DNA from: Bacillota bacterium
GTDB lineage: Bacteria; Bacillota; Clostridia; Lachnospirales; Lachnospiraceae
Assembly (NCBI GenBank): GCA_023386815.1
Contig: JAEWIZ010000008.1
Span: 434,001-498,000, forward strand
DNA: 64,000 nt
Direction of reading: 5' to 3'
Part shown: positions 8,470-17,020 of the stretch, one piece after another
Layout of the letters: each line of letters starts with the position of its first letter
Position numbering within the stretch: the first letter of the stretch is position 1
Program-made: the position numbers and the translations under genes
The notes under the pieces: model-generated
The model's database searches: none
Seen by the model: only the letters and a program-made list of their open reading frames with translations
Told to the model about the DNA's origin: nothing

Positions 8470-8611
8470 TTAAGTTTTAAAGGACTTAAGTAAAGCACTG
8501 GAATAACCTATATAAGTTCGGTTTAATTCAACGCTATCAAATGCAATAATTTTGAATATAGTCCTAGCCATGTTTATATATTATAGTAAGACAACATATT
8601 GGTGGTAGGCT

Positions 8612-9490
8612 ATGGAATCCAAGGAAAGCAAGCATGGGAAAAATGATCTTTATAATATTGAAGAATTAGATCCTGATATGAAAAGAGAGCTAAGTGCGAA
8701 TAAAAATCCTGGGACGGAGCAGGTTACAACGGCAGCTTTGTTTATGAAGGTAGGCATCATGGTATTGAGTTTAATTGCGATTATCAGCTTTGGTATCAAT
8801 GTCCTACCAAATGCAGTAACCGTGTCAAATACAGCATTTACAAAAAGCGAAATGCCAATCTATTGCGTCAAAACGGACGAGAAAAAAGTAGCACTTACCT
8901 TTGATTGTGCTTATGAGAATGATGATACACAGAAAATATTGGATACTTTAGATAAGTACGGCATCAAGGCAACTTTTTTTGTAACTGGTGATTGGGTTTT
9001 AAAATATCCGAAAGCAGTAAAAAAGATTGTAGCAGCCGGTCATGATATTGGAAATCACAGCAATAATCATAAGAATATGACAGATCTAACAAAAGAGGAA
9101 TGCATGCAAGAGATCATTGAAGTGCATGACGATGTAATGGAGCTGACCGGTATCCAGATGTCCCTATTTCGTGCACCTTATGGAGATTACAATAAGACAG
9201 TTCTGGATACGGCCAAGGAATGTGGGTATGATGCTATTCAATGGGATGTTGACAGCCAGGACTGGAAAGACCATGGAGTTGACAGTATTTTAAATAGGGT
9301 AGTTGGTAACAAAAGCTTGAGCAATGGTTCTATTATATTAATGCATAATGGTGCTAAATACACTCCCGGAGCTTTGGAGCTGATTATTGTGGGATTACAG
9401 GATCAAGGGTACGAGATTGTTCCTGTATCGAAGCTGATTTATACCGGGGAATACACGGTAGACAAGACGGGAAGGCAGTTTGGGGAGTGA
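8612..9490 (+). CDS. Membrane-anchored polysaccharide deacetylase (spore type)
   Basis: 292 residues. A cytoplasmic N-terminus, one membrane segment (about 46-70) and an extracytoplasmic NodB domain (about 88-285) are visible. Motifs: ALTFDCAYENDDT carrying the general-base Asp, HDIGNHSNNH with the metal His pair, FRAPYGDYN, and SIILMHN. The TFDDG motif of most NodB enzymes is here TFDCAYEND, a variant common in clostridial sporulation deacetylases (PdaA/PdaB-like). It probably removes acetyl groups from peptidoglycan during sporulation or germination. The ribosome site is modest (GGTGG). A decayed copy of its 3' end lies at 11888-11990. Confidence 0.85.
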   Translation: MESKESKHGKNDLYNIEELDPDMKRELSANKNPGTEQVTTAALFMKVGIMVLSLIAIISFGINVLPNAVTVSNTAFTKSEMPIYCVKTDEKKVALTFDCAYENDDTQKILDTLDKYGIKATFFVTGDWVLKYPKAVKKIVAAGHDIGNHSNNHKNMTDLTKEECMQEIIEVHDDVMELTGIQMSLFRAPYGDYNKTVLDTAKECGYDAIQWDVDSQDWKDHGVDSILNRVVGNKSLSNGSIILMHNGAKYTPGALELIIVGLQDQGYEIVPVSKLIYTGEYTVDKTGRQFGE

Positions 9491-9523
9491 GATTCATAGA
9501 AATGTTGTAAAAATAAGGATGAA

Positions 9524-9560
9524 AAACTGGGAGTAATAAAGCTCCCAGTTTCTTTTTTTA
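9524..9560 (+). terminator. Intrinsic terminator after the deacetylase
   Basis: A perfect ten-pair stem (AAACTGGGAG with CTCCCAGTTT), an eight-base loop and a C-T7 tail. A near-copy of this terminator recurs at 11995-12030 behind the deacetylase remnant. Confidence 0.9.
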
Positions 9561-9647
9561 TGTTTTTTATAACGATAGAAATAAACCACCTACTTTAGCT
9601 TTTGTCTATTTCGATTGTCTAATTTGGTTTGATATCAAGATAAGTAG

Positions 9648-9812
9648 ATGCAGTATCTTTATAATCTTGTAGATTTGCTGACTTGCCTCCATCGGTGGAA
9701 GTACATTTACAATTGGTGCGGTGAAAAGCACGTTTCGTGCGAAAAATGTGGTTTTATAGTTAAATATGGTATTCTTTCTACAGATGATTTAATTTTACTA
9801 GGGAAGGGATAA
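9648..9812 (+). CDS. Possible small Cys-rich protein or gene remnant
   Basis: A 54-codon frame starts at ATG 9648 with only a weak upstream AAGATAAG. Its second half reads WCGEKHVSCEKCGFIV and then KYGILSTDDLILLGKG, a C-x6-C-x2-C-G pattern suggesting a zinc ribbon. In another frame, the preceding DNA reads like a Gly-Ser-rich segment, so an older gene may have suffered a frameshift. A second start-less frame at 9808-9885 (ATLGWCIAGIGLVAFAVVL then stop) looks like one membrane helix. I cannot name either; decayed genes or unusual short genes are both possible. The rest of the 9561-9903 gap shows nothing clear. Confidence 0.3.
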   Translation: MQYLYNLVDLLTCLHRWKYIYNWCGEKHVSCEKCGFIVKYGILSTDDLILLGKG

Positions 9813-9903
9813 CACAATCACGTCAGCCACATTGGGCTGGTGTATCGCAGGAATCGGTTTGGTGGCATTTGCAGTAGTTTTGTAAGGCTTAAAGGAGGGA
9901 ATT

Positions 9904-10743
9904 ATGTTTAGTTTAGAAGAGACATATAATCAAGCAATAAGAATCACGCGTAATATTGTGGAAGATATCAGGTTTGGCAGAATTTTATACTTAGATCCTG
10001 TAAGAATATGCTCCATTCAAATTTGTAAAAATCTAAATGCTGATACGAATATATTAACATTACTAAACAGTATTCAGGATAAAAATCCTTATATGTATTC
10101 TCATCCGGTTAATGTAGCTTTCCTATCACTGGTTATTGGCAAATGGATGAATTTAGATTATATAAATCTAGTAAACCTGGTTCGTGCAGGTCTTTTACAT
10201 GATATTGGAAAAGCGAAGATTAAAGATAGTCTTTTAAATAAGACAGATACATTAACCATAGAAGAGATGGAAAAAATGAAATCTCATCCGGTCGTAGCTT
10301 ATAAATTATTAGATAACCTCAACATTTTCGATTTGGAAGTGTTGCAAGGTGTTTTATTCCATCATGAAAGAATGGATGGAACAGGTTATCCCTTGGGGCT
10401 AAAGGGAGAGAAGATAAACTTGTTCAGTAGAATAATAGCAATCGCTGATACATTTGATGCAATCACAGCCACCAAAACCTACCGTAAAAAGAATTCACCT
10501 TTAAAAGCGGTTGAGGAAATACAAGCAAATAGCTTCAATCATCTGGATCCATATATTTGCCAGATTTTTGTTAATAATATTATCGACTACTATAATGGTA
10601 AAGCAATTCGGTTAAGTAACGAACAAGTGGGCAATATAGTTTATATCAACCCGATAGAAATAACGAAACCATTAGTTTGTTGCGAGAATGAATATCATGA
10701 TTTGTCGGTAGAAAGAGATATTGAAGTAGTTGAGCTTCTTTAA
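9904..10743 (+). CDS. HD-GYP domain protein (c-di-GMP phosphodiesterase type)
   Basis: 279 residues, AAAGGAGGG before the ATG. The HD-GYP domain fills most of the protein: HP at about 65, HDIGKAK at His99-Asp100, HH at 153-154 and the GTGYP motif near 160, then an ADTFDAI helix. These residues hold the metal centre that hydrolyses cyclic di-GMP. No membrane or receiver domain is present. The tail DLSVERDIEVVELL matches the end of the next gene, DLSVQRGMKIIEMM, so the two are tandem paralogs. c-di-GMP signalling is also supported by the diguanylate cyclase at 47467-49035. Confidence 0.9.
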   Translation: MFSLEETYNQAIRITRNIVEDIRFGRILYLDPVRICSIQICKNLNADTNILTLLNSIQDKNPYMYSHPVNVAFLSLVIGKWMNLDYINLVNLVRAGLLHDIGKAKIKDSLLNKTDTLTIEEMEKMKSHPVVAYKLLDNLNIFDLEVLQGVLFHHERMDGTGYPLGLKGEKINLFSRIIAIADTFDAITATKTYRKKNSPLKAVEEIQANSFNHLDPYICQIFVNNIIDYYNGKAIRLSNEQVGNIVYINPIEITKPLVCCENEYHDLSVERDIEVVELL

Positions 10744-10786
10744 TGCGGGGTAAAGTAACGTTAGGAGTCATGGAGGAATAAACGAT

Positions 10787-11878
10787 ATGGAAAAACGCAT
10801 GTTAAGCACATTGGAATGTCCCGATGGCTACGAGATTGCTGAGGATGTATTCAACAGCTATGGCAGTTTGATTATAACCAAAAACACTATTGTTAATGAA
10901 TCCATAAGACAAAAGCTCGTTGCTTTCAAAGTGGACAGGATCGCGGCATGCAAGCAGACAAGAATGATTGAACAAGTAAAAAGGATAGAACAAACAAAAA
11001 GAATTGATAACGTTAATAACCCCAAAGCTGATATTATTGCATTTAAAATAAAATATCAGGACAGTGTAAATTCTGTGAAGGTAATTATTAATGACCTCGC
11101 TGCAGGCAGAGGACTTGATAATGAAAGAATTAACGAGATATCCGATTCACTTTATGAAAATATGTACAGCAATATTGCTGTAACAGAATGCTTAAATAAG
11201 ATAAAAATTGTGGATGAATATACCTACTCCCATTGTATCAATGTTTCGCTATATTCTATGCTTATCGGAAAGTGGCTTGAGCTTCCGGAAAGCGAGATTA
11301 AGCTTCTTATGATCGCCGGTATTTTACATGATGTGGGAAAGGCTAAAATACCAATCGAGATATTGAACAAAAAAGGACCTTTAACCCAAGAGGAGTTTGA
11401 AGTTATCAAGCTGCATCCGTTCCTCGGGTTTGAAATAATTAAGGATAACGCAGGCATCAATAAGAAAGTAAAAGATGCGGTATTGATGCATCATGAAAAG
11501 GAAAACGGAACAGGATATCCTTTCGGTATAAATAGTGAAAGTATTAGTAGCTTTGCAAAAATAATATCCATTGCAGATGCTTTTGATGCCCTTACCTCAG
11601 AACGGGTTTACAAGAAAAGGCAGACTCCGTTTGATACTTTCAGGGACTTTGAACGAATAGGCATCGGTGAGGGTCATTATGATCCAGGCATCCTTCTAAA
11701 ATTTATACATAACATTTCACAATATTATGTCGGGTCAAGGGTTAGGATGAGTACAGGTAAATTCGGCGAAATTGTATATGTACCGCCGCATAATATATCA
11801 AATCCGGTGGTTAGGGTCGATGGCTCTTTTATTGATCTGTCTGTTCAAAGGGGAATGAAAATCATAGAAATGATGTAA
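10787..11878 (+). CDS. HD-GYP domain protein, longer paralog
   Basis: 363 residues, ATGGAGGAA before the ATG, 43 bases after the first HD-GYP gene and likely in one transcript. An N-terminal stretch of about 125 residues (starting MEKRMLSTLECPDGYEIAEDV) resembles the small beta domain often found before HD-GYP domains. The catalytic part follows: HDVGKAK (His181-Asp182), HHEKENGTGYP (near 235) and ADAFDAL. It shares the C-terminal RMS...GEIVYV...DLSVQRG pattern with its neighbour. Probably a second c-di-GMP phosphodiesterase arising by duplication. Confidence 0.9.
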   Translation: MEKRMLSTLECPDGYEIAEDVFNSYGSLIITKNTIVNESIRQKLVAFKVDRIAACKQTRMIEQVKRIEQTKRIDNVNNPKADIIAFKIKYQDSVNSVKVIINDLAAGRGLDNERINEISDSLYENMYSNIAVTECLNKIKIVDEYTYSHCINVSLYSMLIGKWLELPESEIKLLMIAGILHDVGKAKIPIEILNKKGPLTQEEFEVIKLHPFLGFEIIKDNAGINKKVKDAVLMHHEKENGTGYPFGINSESISSFAKIISIADAFDALTSERVYKKRQTPFDTFRDFERIGIGEGHYDPGILLKFIHNISQYYVGSRVRMSTGKFGEIVYVPPHNISNPVVRVDGSFIDLSVQRGMKIIEMM

Positions 11879-11887
11879 ATTAATAAA

Positions 11888-11990
11888 GATTTGAGATATT
11901 CAAAACTGGTTGCTTTATGGAATTTACATTTGTTTAAGCAGAGTAGTTGGTAATAAAAGCTTGAGTAGGGTTCAATTATATGAATGCATA
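11888..11990 (+). pseudogene. Decayed copy of the polysaccharide deacetylase 3' region
   Basis: The segment from 11905 to 11990 aligns almost collinearly with 9261-9347 inside the deacetylase gene. The first 38 bases align without a gap (shared ACTGG, ATGGA, ACA, TTTAA). The next 48 bases differ from the gene at only a few positions plus a one-base deletion (shared GTAGTTGGTAA, AAAGCTTGAG, AATGCATA). Weaker likeness starts at about 11888. It corresponds to the QDWKDHGVDS...SIILMHN part of the protein, and is followed by a near-copy of that gene's terminator. Frameshift and loss of the rest make it non-coding. Confidence 0.75.
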
Positions 11991-11994
11991 GGAA

Positions 11995-12030
11995 AAACTG
12001 GGGTTTACAAAACTCCCAGTTTCTTTTTTA
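11995..12030 (+). terminator. Intrinsic terminator behind the HD-GYP pair
   Basis: Stem AAACTGGG with CCCAGTTT, extended by GTT with AAC across a bulge, then CTTTTTTA. It is a diverged duplicate of the terminator at 9524-9560 and now serves the HD-GYP genes. The rest of the gap to 12237 shows nothing clear. Confidence 0.85.
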
Positions 12031-12237
12031 TTGAGATTAATTGATGAGTATACTTTTTTGTAAACAGGAAAGTAATATAAATTGATTGATTGGATTACTT
12101 CACTTACTTTCTTAAGATGGAAGAGGTTTTTGTAAGACGATGACAGTTTTTTCTTATGTAAATAGTGGTGATATTATGTGGTAGAAGAAGTTAAATACTA
12201 TGGATGATAATAGTTGGATAAAATTGGAGGTGTTCTT

Positions 12238-13290
12238 ATGGGATTCAGGTACAGAAAAAGCATTAATTTGGGTGGAGGATTTCGTGTTAATATAAGTAAG
12301 TCAGGTGTTGGATATAGTTGGGGTGTGAAGGGTGCGAGGATAACAAAAACATCAAAGGGAACAACGAGACATACACTTTCACTTCCGGGTACCGGGATAT
12401 CCTACGTCAAAGAAACAGGAAAGAATAGAAATAAAAGCACTGTAAGGAATGGTTCAAACAATCATCAAAATTATAATCCACAGAATAATGATGTTATGCC
12501 AGCAAAAAGTATGGAAACAGTGAAGGTGAGTGAGTATCAACCTGTTGAATATAAAGAATTGCTGGAGAGTATTAAGAAAGTTCAAGACATTAATTTCGTC
12601 AGTACAATTCTCTTATGTACATTTTTACTTTCAGCAGTGCCTATCTTTATTTTAACTGGGATTGCTGGTATAGCCTTAAAAATATATACGCATTCCAAGT
12701 TGGTAATCCCTATGGAATATGACTTCGATGAAGAATCAAAAATGGCATATGAGCAATTAAATTCTACTTGGATGAGCCTGAATACCAATAAAAAATTCTG
12801 GCAAATTATAACTGCTGCCCAAATTAATAATTCCAAAGCGCATGGAGGCGCGAAAACAAGTGTAACACGAATTCCTGCAAAAGCGATAAATAAAGTGCCA
12901 TATTTCTTAAAACTTAATATGAAACCCTTTGGACTTCAGTTAAAGAAAAAACAACTATTCTTTTTGCCGGATAAACTTCTTGTAGTGGATGGTCGTAAGG
13001 TCGGAGCCTTAAATTACTCGGATATAAATCTAACGCTTGGAAAAACAAATTTTATTGAAAGTGAAGCAGTTCCAGCAGATGCAAAAGTTGTCCGGCAAAC
13101 ATGGTTAAAAGTGAATAAAGACGGATCTCCTGACAAGAGATATAAAGGTAATAGACAAGTTCCAGTGTGTGAGTATGGAGAAGTAATGATACAATCTGGA
13201 AGTGCTTTATATGTGGAAATTATGTGTTCTAACTCTCAAACGATTGATACTATGCGGTCCTATGCTTCTAAAGTCCTGCAAATACATTAG
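12238..13290 (+). CDS. DUF4236-domain membrane protein of unknown function
   Basis: 350 residues from ATG 12238, preferred over an ATG 24 bases upstream because TTGGAGGT lies seven bases before it and the family starts MGFRxRKS. The first 55 residues are a DUF4236 domain (RKSINLGGGFRVNISKSGVG then SLPGTGISY), a short Gly/Ser-rich beta unit of unknown role. An Asn-rich linker, a hydrophobic segment at about 119-150 and a roughly 200-residue basic C-terminal region follow. I recognise no enzyme motif in that region. It stands alone between terminators; function is unknown. Confidence 0.7.
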   Translation: MGFRYRKSINLGGGFRVNISKSGVGYSWGVKGARITKTSKGTTRHTLSLPGTGISYVKETGKNRNKSTVRNGSNNHQNYNPQNNDVMPAKSMETVKVSEYQPVEYKELLESIKKVQDINFVSTILLCTFLLSAVPIFILTGIAGIALKIYTHSKLVIPMEYDFDEESKMAYEQLNSTWMSLNTNKKFWQIITAAQINNSKAHGGAKTSVTRIPAKAINKVPYFLKLNMKPFGLQLKKKQLFFLPDKLLVVDGRKVGALNYSDINLTLGKTNFIESEAVPADAKVVRQTWLKVNKDGSPDKRYKGNRQVPVCEYGEVMIQSGSALYVEIMCSNSQTIDTMRSYASKVLQIH

Positions 13291-13470
13291 ATTTTAGAAT
13301 ATTACATTCCTTACTGCAAAAAAATTGAGGGAGTCAGCTTCATCCAACAACATGCTTATATATTTATTTGTATTAGTATTAATTTTAATAAGGATAAATC
13401 TGATATTTTCAATGTTTTAATAAAAATAACAATTGGATAGACGAGTGGATACCTTAGTATACCCTCACTA

Positions 13471-14448
13471 TTATCGTAAATCAAACTTACGAAATTTTAA
13501 TGGAGTAATTCCTTCGACCTTTTTGAAGGTTTGAATAAAATGAGCGGTGTCATGAAAGCCTATGGCAGAAGATAGGTCATCAATACTGATTGAACTTCCT
13601 CTTAGAAGGAGCTTTGCTTGACTAATGCGAATTTGTATTAGATACTCTTTTGGTGAAAATCCTGTTATTTTCTTAAATTCTCTGCTTAAGTGGGAGCGGC
13701 TTATACCAAATTTGTGGGATATAGCCTCTATCGTAATATCCTTATCAAAGTTGTTTCTTAAATAGGATATTATTTCTTGAATAATGGAAGAAGTAAAATC
13801 TGGTAGAATACCGCGCTCTTTTGATGACAGTAGCTCTGTTAATAGAATATCGAACAGACAGGAAATTCGAAACTCTGAAAAAGGAACCAGCTTTAAAGCG
13901 GTGTTTAAAAGTTGTAGCTGAAGCATTTCAAAATTTGGACAATCCGATTCCGAAAATTTTACATTTCCGTCATAAGAATAATGGGAAAAAATATTCTCAG
14001 CCAGTGGTCCATTAAAATGTAAAATAGTGCTGACCCATTTATCTTTATTTGTTCTATAATAATGATGTTTTCGGCAGTCGATGAAAAACCCTTCTCCCTT
14101 TTTCAAAGTAAAGCTCTTATTACCATATTCTAGGTAACCCTCACCCTCTAATGTAAATCGAAGCTCATAAGACTCTAATTCAGAGCGGTCCGTAAAATAA
14201 TCTGAATTTGCTTCCATAATTAGAAAACCCTGCGGATAAAAGAGATTATTTTTTGCATTGTTACTGACAAGAAAATCAGGAAGAAAATGATTAGTGCCCG
14301 AGAGTCTAAAATTACCATGATGAAAACTTTGAACAAGTGAAATTTGTTCTTGGTTAAAAATGTGAGATAAATTTTTATAATAAATATGTTTTGATTCGTC
14401 AGTTAATGAATTTACAAAATCAATAAATGGAAGATTATTATAGTTCAT
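13471..14448 (-). CDS. AraC-family transcriptional regulator
   Basis: 325 residues from the ATG at 14448, preferred over one 21 bases upstream because AAGGAG lies six bases before it. An N-terminal cupin-type domain (YELRFTLEGEGYLEYGNKSF, about 92-111, then GEGFFIDCRKHHYYR) precedes a C-terminal double helix-turn-helix (about 225-325, HKFGISRSHLSREFKKITGFSPKEY). It is divergent from the GH78/symporter operon at 14606 across a 157-base AT-rich gap and probably activates it in response to a rhamnoside or rhamnose. Confidence 0.9.
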   Translation of the reverse strand: MNYNNLPFIDFVNSLTDESKHIYYKNLSHIFNQEQISLVQSFHHGNFRLSGTNHFLPDFLVSNNAKNNLFYPQGFLIMEANSDYFTDRSELESYELRFTLEGEGYLEYGNKSFTLKKGEGFFIDCRKHHYYRTNKDKWVSTILHFNGPLAENIFSHYSYDGNVKFSESDCPNFEMLQLQLLNTALKLVPFSEFRISCLFDILLTELLSSKERGILPDFTSSIIQEIISYLRNNFDKDITIEAISHKFGISRSHLSREFKKITGFSPKEYLIQIRISQAKLLLRGSSISIDDLSSAIGFHDTAHFIQTFKKVEGITPLKFRKFDLR

Positions 14449-14605
14449 AGGTTTCTCCTTAAAGCACAAAACTTATATTTTATGAGATATTAGTCTATAT
14501 TATATCATAAGAAAATCAATTATTATATAGCTTAAATAAAATAAATAAGCGACAAATAAAGAGTTTTATAAAGTGATTGGACATTGCTTGAAAGGAAGTG
14601 TATTT

Positions 14606-16897
14606 ATGAATCAAAATCAATATTTTATTGAACCTGAAATAACGTTTGATATCAAACAGCGTCAACCGGCCTCTTATATTAGAAAGACCTTTTATATTAA
14701 TAAAAGGATATCACAGGCAAGGTTATCTATTACAGCATTAGGAGTTTATCTTGGGTATTTTAATGGGGAACGACTTGATGACCGAGAGCTGTTACCCGGA
14801 TTCACAGACTACAATTTTCGTCTTCAGGTGCAGGAATACGATATTACGCAGCGGATACGAAAAGGGAAGAATGTAATCGCTGCCGTAATTGGAGATGGGT
14901 GGTACAGAGGAGCCCTTGGTATTGGCAGTAACAGGAATGTCTATGGGACAAAAATTAAGTTTATGTGTTTTGTTGAAATAGAATATGAGGATGGAAGGAA
15001 ATCAATTATTTACTCCGACGAAGACACGAAGGCATCCCAGAATGGATCTATCTTGCAGAATGATTTAAAAGTGATTGAGAAAATTGATGCCAGAAAAGAA
15101 ATATGTGATTGGGCAATGCCGGATTATGATGATTCTGACTGGCATGGAGTTATAAAAACAAAGTATGAAGGAGACCTGATTCCCCATGAAGGCGTTGCAA
15201 TTCGAAAACAGGAGGAGTTTACACCAACCATTTTACATACTCCGGATGGAAATACTGTTCTTGATTTTGGGCAGAATATGGCGGGAAGAATTACCTTTAA
15301 TGTGCAAGGAAAATCAGGGCATGAAGTGCAAATGATTATGGGTGAAACCTTGGATGAGAATAAGAATTTCACTCAAAAGAATCTGGTTGCAGAAGGTGCC
15401 AGTATGGTGAGTGGTGAGCTTGGACAGAAGTTTGTGTATATCCTAAAGGATGGAGTGCAATCCGGAGGTCAAATATTTCAAATCTGTGGTTTCCGTTATG
15501 TCAAATTAGTAGATTGGCCGGAAGAAGTCAAGGCTGAGAATTTTAAGGCTCATGCTATCTATGCAGATATTAAATATACGGGTAGGTTTGAATGCTCCAA
15601 TGTTTTAATTAATCAGCTGGTGAAAAATGTACGATGGGGACAGAAATCAAATTTTATGGATACTCCTACAGATAATCCGACCAGGGAACGTTCCGGTTGG
15701 TCGGCAGATATTTCTGTTTTTTGTCAAACAGCATGTTATTTGGCAGATACGAAGATGTTCTTGAATAAGTGGCTACATGATTTTATCTCTGAACAGAAAG
15801 AGAACGGTAATTTACCCTATGTAATACCGGATGAGAAAAAGCCGGAGCGTGCTAACGGCTGCTGCGGCTGGTCAGATGCATTATCAAATGTTGCAATGAC
15901 CCTTTATGAATTTTATGGAGATAAAAAAATTTTGGAAGAAGTTTATGAGCCAGTGAAACGATATGTTGAATTTAATGTAAAACGTGCCAAGGAGAAAAAT
16001 AAATTTTTCATTTTTCGTACCGGAAAGCACAGAAGATACATTATCGAGAAGGGGTTCCATTATGGAGAATGGCTGGAGCCAGGAAGGGCGATGTATAAGG
16101 ACTATTTTAAAGCTTTACTTTTTCCAGATACGGAAGTGACTACAGCATGGTTTTTCTATACAACAAACCAGCTTGTACAAATGGCTAAGATTCTTGGCAG
16201 AGATGAGGATAAGCTTAAGTATGAAAAACTGGCAGCTGAGATTAACTCGGCATATCATAAAGAATTTTTAAAAAATAAAAGAGTAAAATCGAAACGTCAT
16301 TGTCGTTATGTTCGCCCCATCGGAATGGGATTGGTTACAGAAGAAGAAAAGAAAATCATTGCAACTGATTTGAATCGGAAGTGTATAGAGAATGATTATA
16401 AAATTGGTACAGGTTTTTTAACTACTTGGCTATTGCTTCCGGTATTAACAGAATGCGGTTTTATTGATACTGCCTATAAAATATTAGAAAATGTAAAGCA
16501 ACCGGGCTGGTTGTATTCAGTTACAAAAGGAGCAACCACAGTGTGGGAAAATTGGAATGGGATTACTGAGGAAAATGTGCCGGTGGATTCTCATAATCAT
16601 TACGCACCGGGTGCTGTAGTAGCCTGGCTGTTTCGGGATTGTGCCGGTATTAGGCCGTTGGAGCCTGGATTCAAGAAAATACAGATCAAGCCAATTCCGG
16701 GAGGTAGTTTGACCTATGCAAGAGCGGAATATGAATCTTGTCAGGGGAACATTATTTCTGAATGGAAAATAGATAATGGAAGATTCAGCCTGGAGGTTAC
16801 GATACCAGAAGGGATTCCAGCTGAGATTATTATGCCAAATGGAGAAAAGCATAATGTGGTTGGAGGGTGCTATCATTATCAAACGAAGACAATATAA
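14606..16897 (+). CDS. Alpha-L-rhamnosidase, GH78 (shorter type)
   Basis: 763 residues from ATG 14606, with AAAGGAAGTG just upstream; an ATG 33 bases earlier has no ribosome site. The N-terminal fibronectin domain of the other GH78 is missing, and the protein opens directly with the Bac_rhamnosid_N beta domain (GVYLGYFNGERLDD, about 45-58). The concanavalin domain (TVLDFGQNMAG) and the six-hairpin barrel follow. The acidic motif is DNPTRERSGWSAD, with Asp356, Glu361 and Asp368 in the D-x4-E-x6-D spacing of the family. No signal peptide is present, so it is cytoplasmic. The symporter downstream probably imports its rhamnosylated substrate. Confidence 0.9.
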   Translation: MNQNQYFIEPEITFDIKQRQPASYIRKTFYINKRISQARLSITALGVYLGYFNGERLDDRELLPGFTDYNFRLQVQEYDITQRIRKGKNVIAAVIGDGWYRGALGIGSNRNVYGTKIKFMCFVEIEYEDGRKSIIYSDEDTKASQNGSILQNDLKVIEKIDARKEICDWAMPDYDDSDWHGVIKTKYEGDLIPHEGVAIRKQEEFTPTILHTPDGNTVLDFGQNMAGRITFNVQGKSGHEVQMIMGETLDENKNFTQKNLVAEGASMVSGELGQKFVYILKDGVQSGGQIFQICGFRYVKLVDWPEEVKAENFKAHAIYADIKYTGRFECSNVLINQLVKNVRWGQKSNFMDTPTDNPTRERSGWSADISVFCQTACYLADTKMFLNKWLHDFISEQKENGNLPYVIPDEKKPERANGCCGWSDALSNVAMTLYEFYGDKKILEEVYEPVKRYVEFNVKRAKEKNKFFIFRTGKHRRYIIEKGFHYGEWLEPGRAMYKDYFKALLFPDTEVTTAWFFYTTNQLVQMAKILGRDEDKLKYEKLAAEINSAYHKEFLKNKRVKSKRHCRYVRPIGMGLVTEEEKKIIATDLNRKCIENDYKIGTGFLTTWLLLPVLTECGFIDTAYKILENVKQPGWLYSVTKGATTVWENWNGITEENVPVDSHNHYAPGAVVAWLFRDCAGIRPLEPGFKKIQIKPIPGGSLTYARAEYESCQGNIISEWKIDNGRFSLEVTIPEGIPAEIIMPNGEKHNVVGGCYHYQTKTI

Positions 16898-17020
16898 AGC
16901 ATTAGATCCCATGGGTGTATTCGCATTACCAATTGAACTAACAGAAGAAAGGAGAGCAAAAAAATAAGTAAAGATCAACGACAGTATGATGAGGGCAGAA
17001 AAAATTAAAAATGGAGGATT

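Noticed and set aside
12031..12237. Inverted-looking GAAAGTAA and TTACTTTC before the DUF4236 gene
   Set aside because: The pairing is short and interrupted in AT-rich DNA and could arise by chance.
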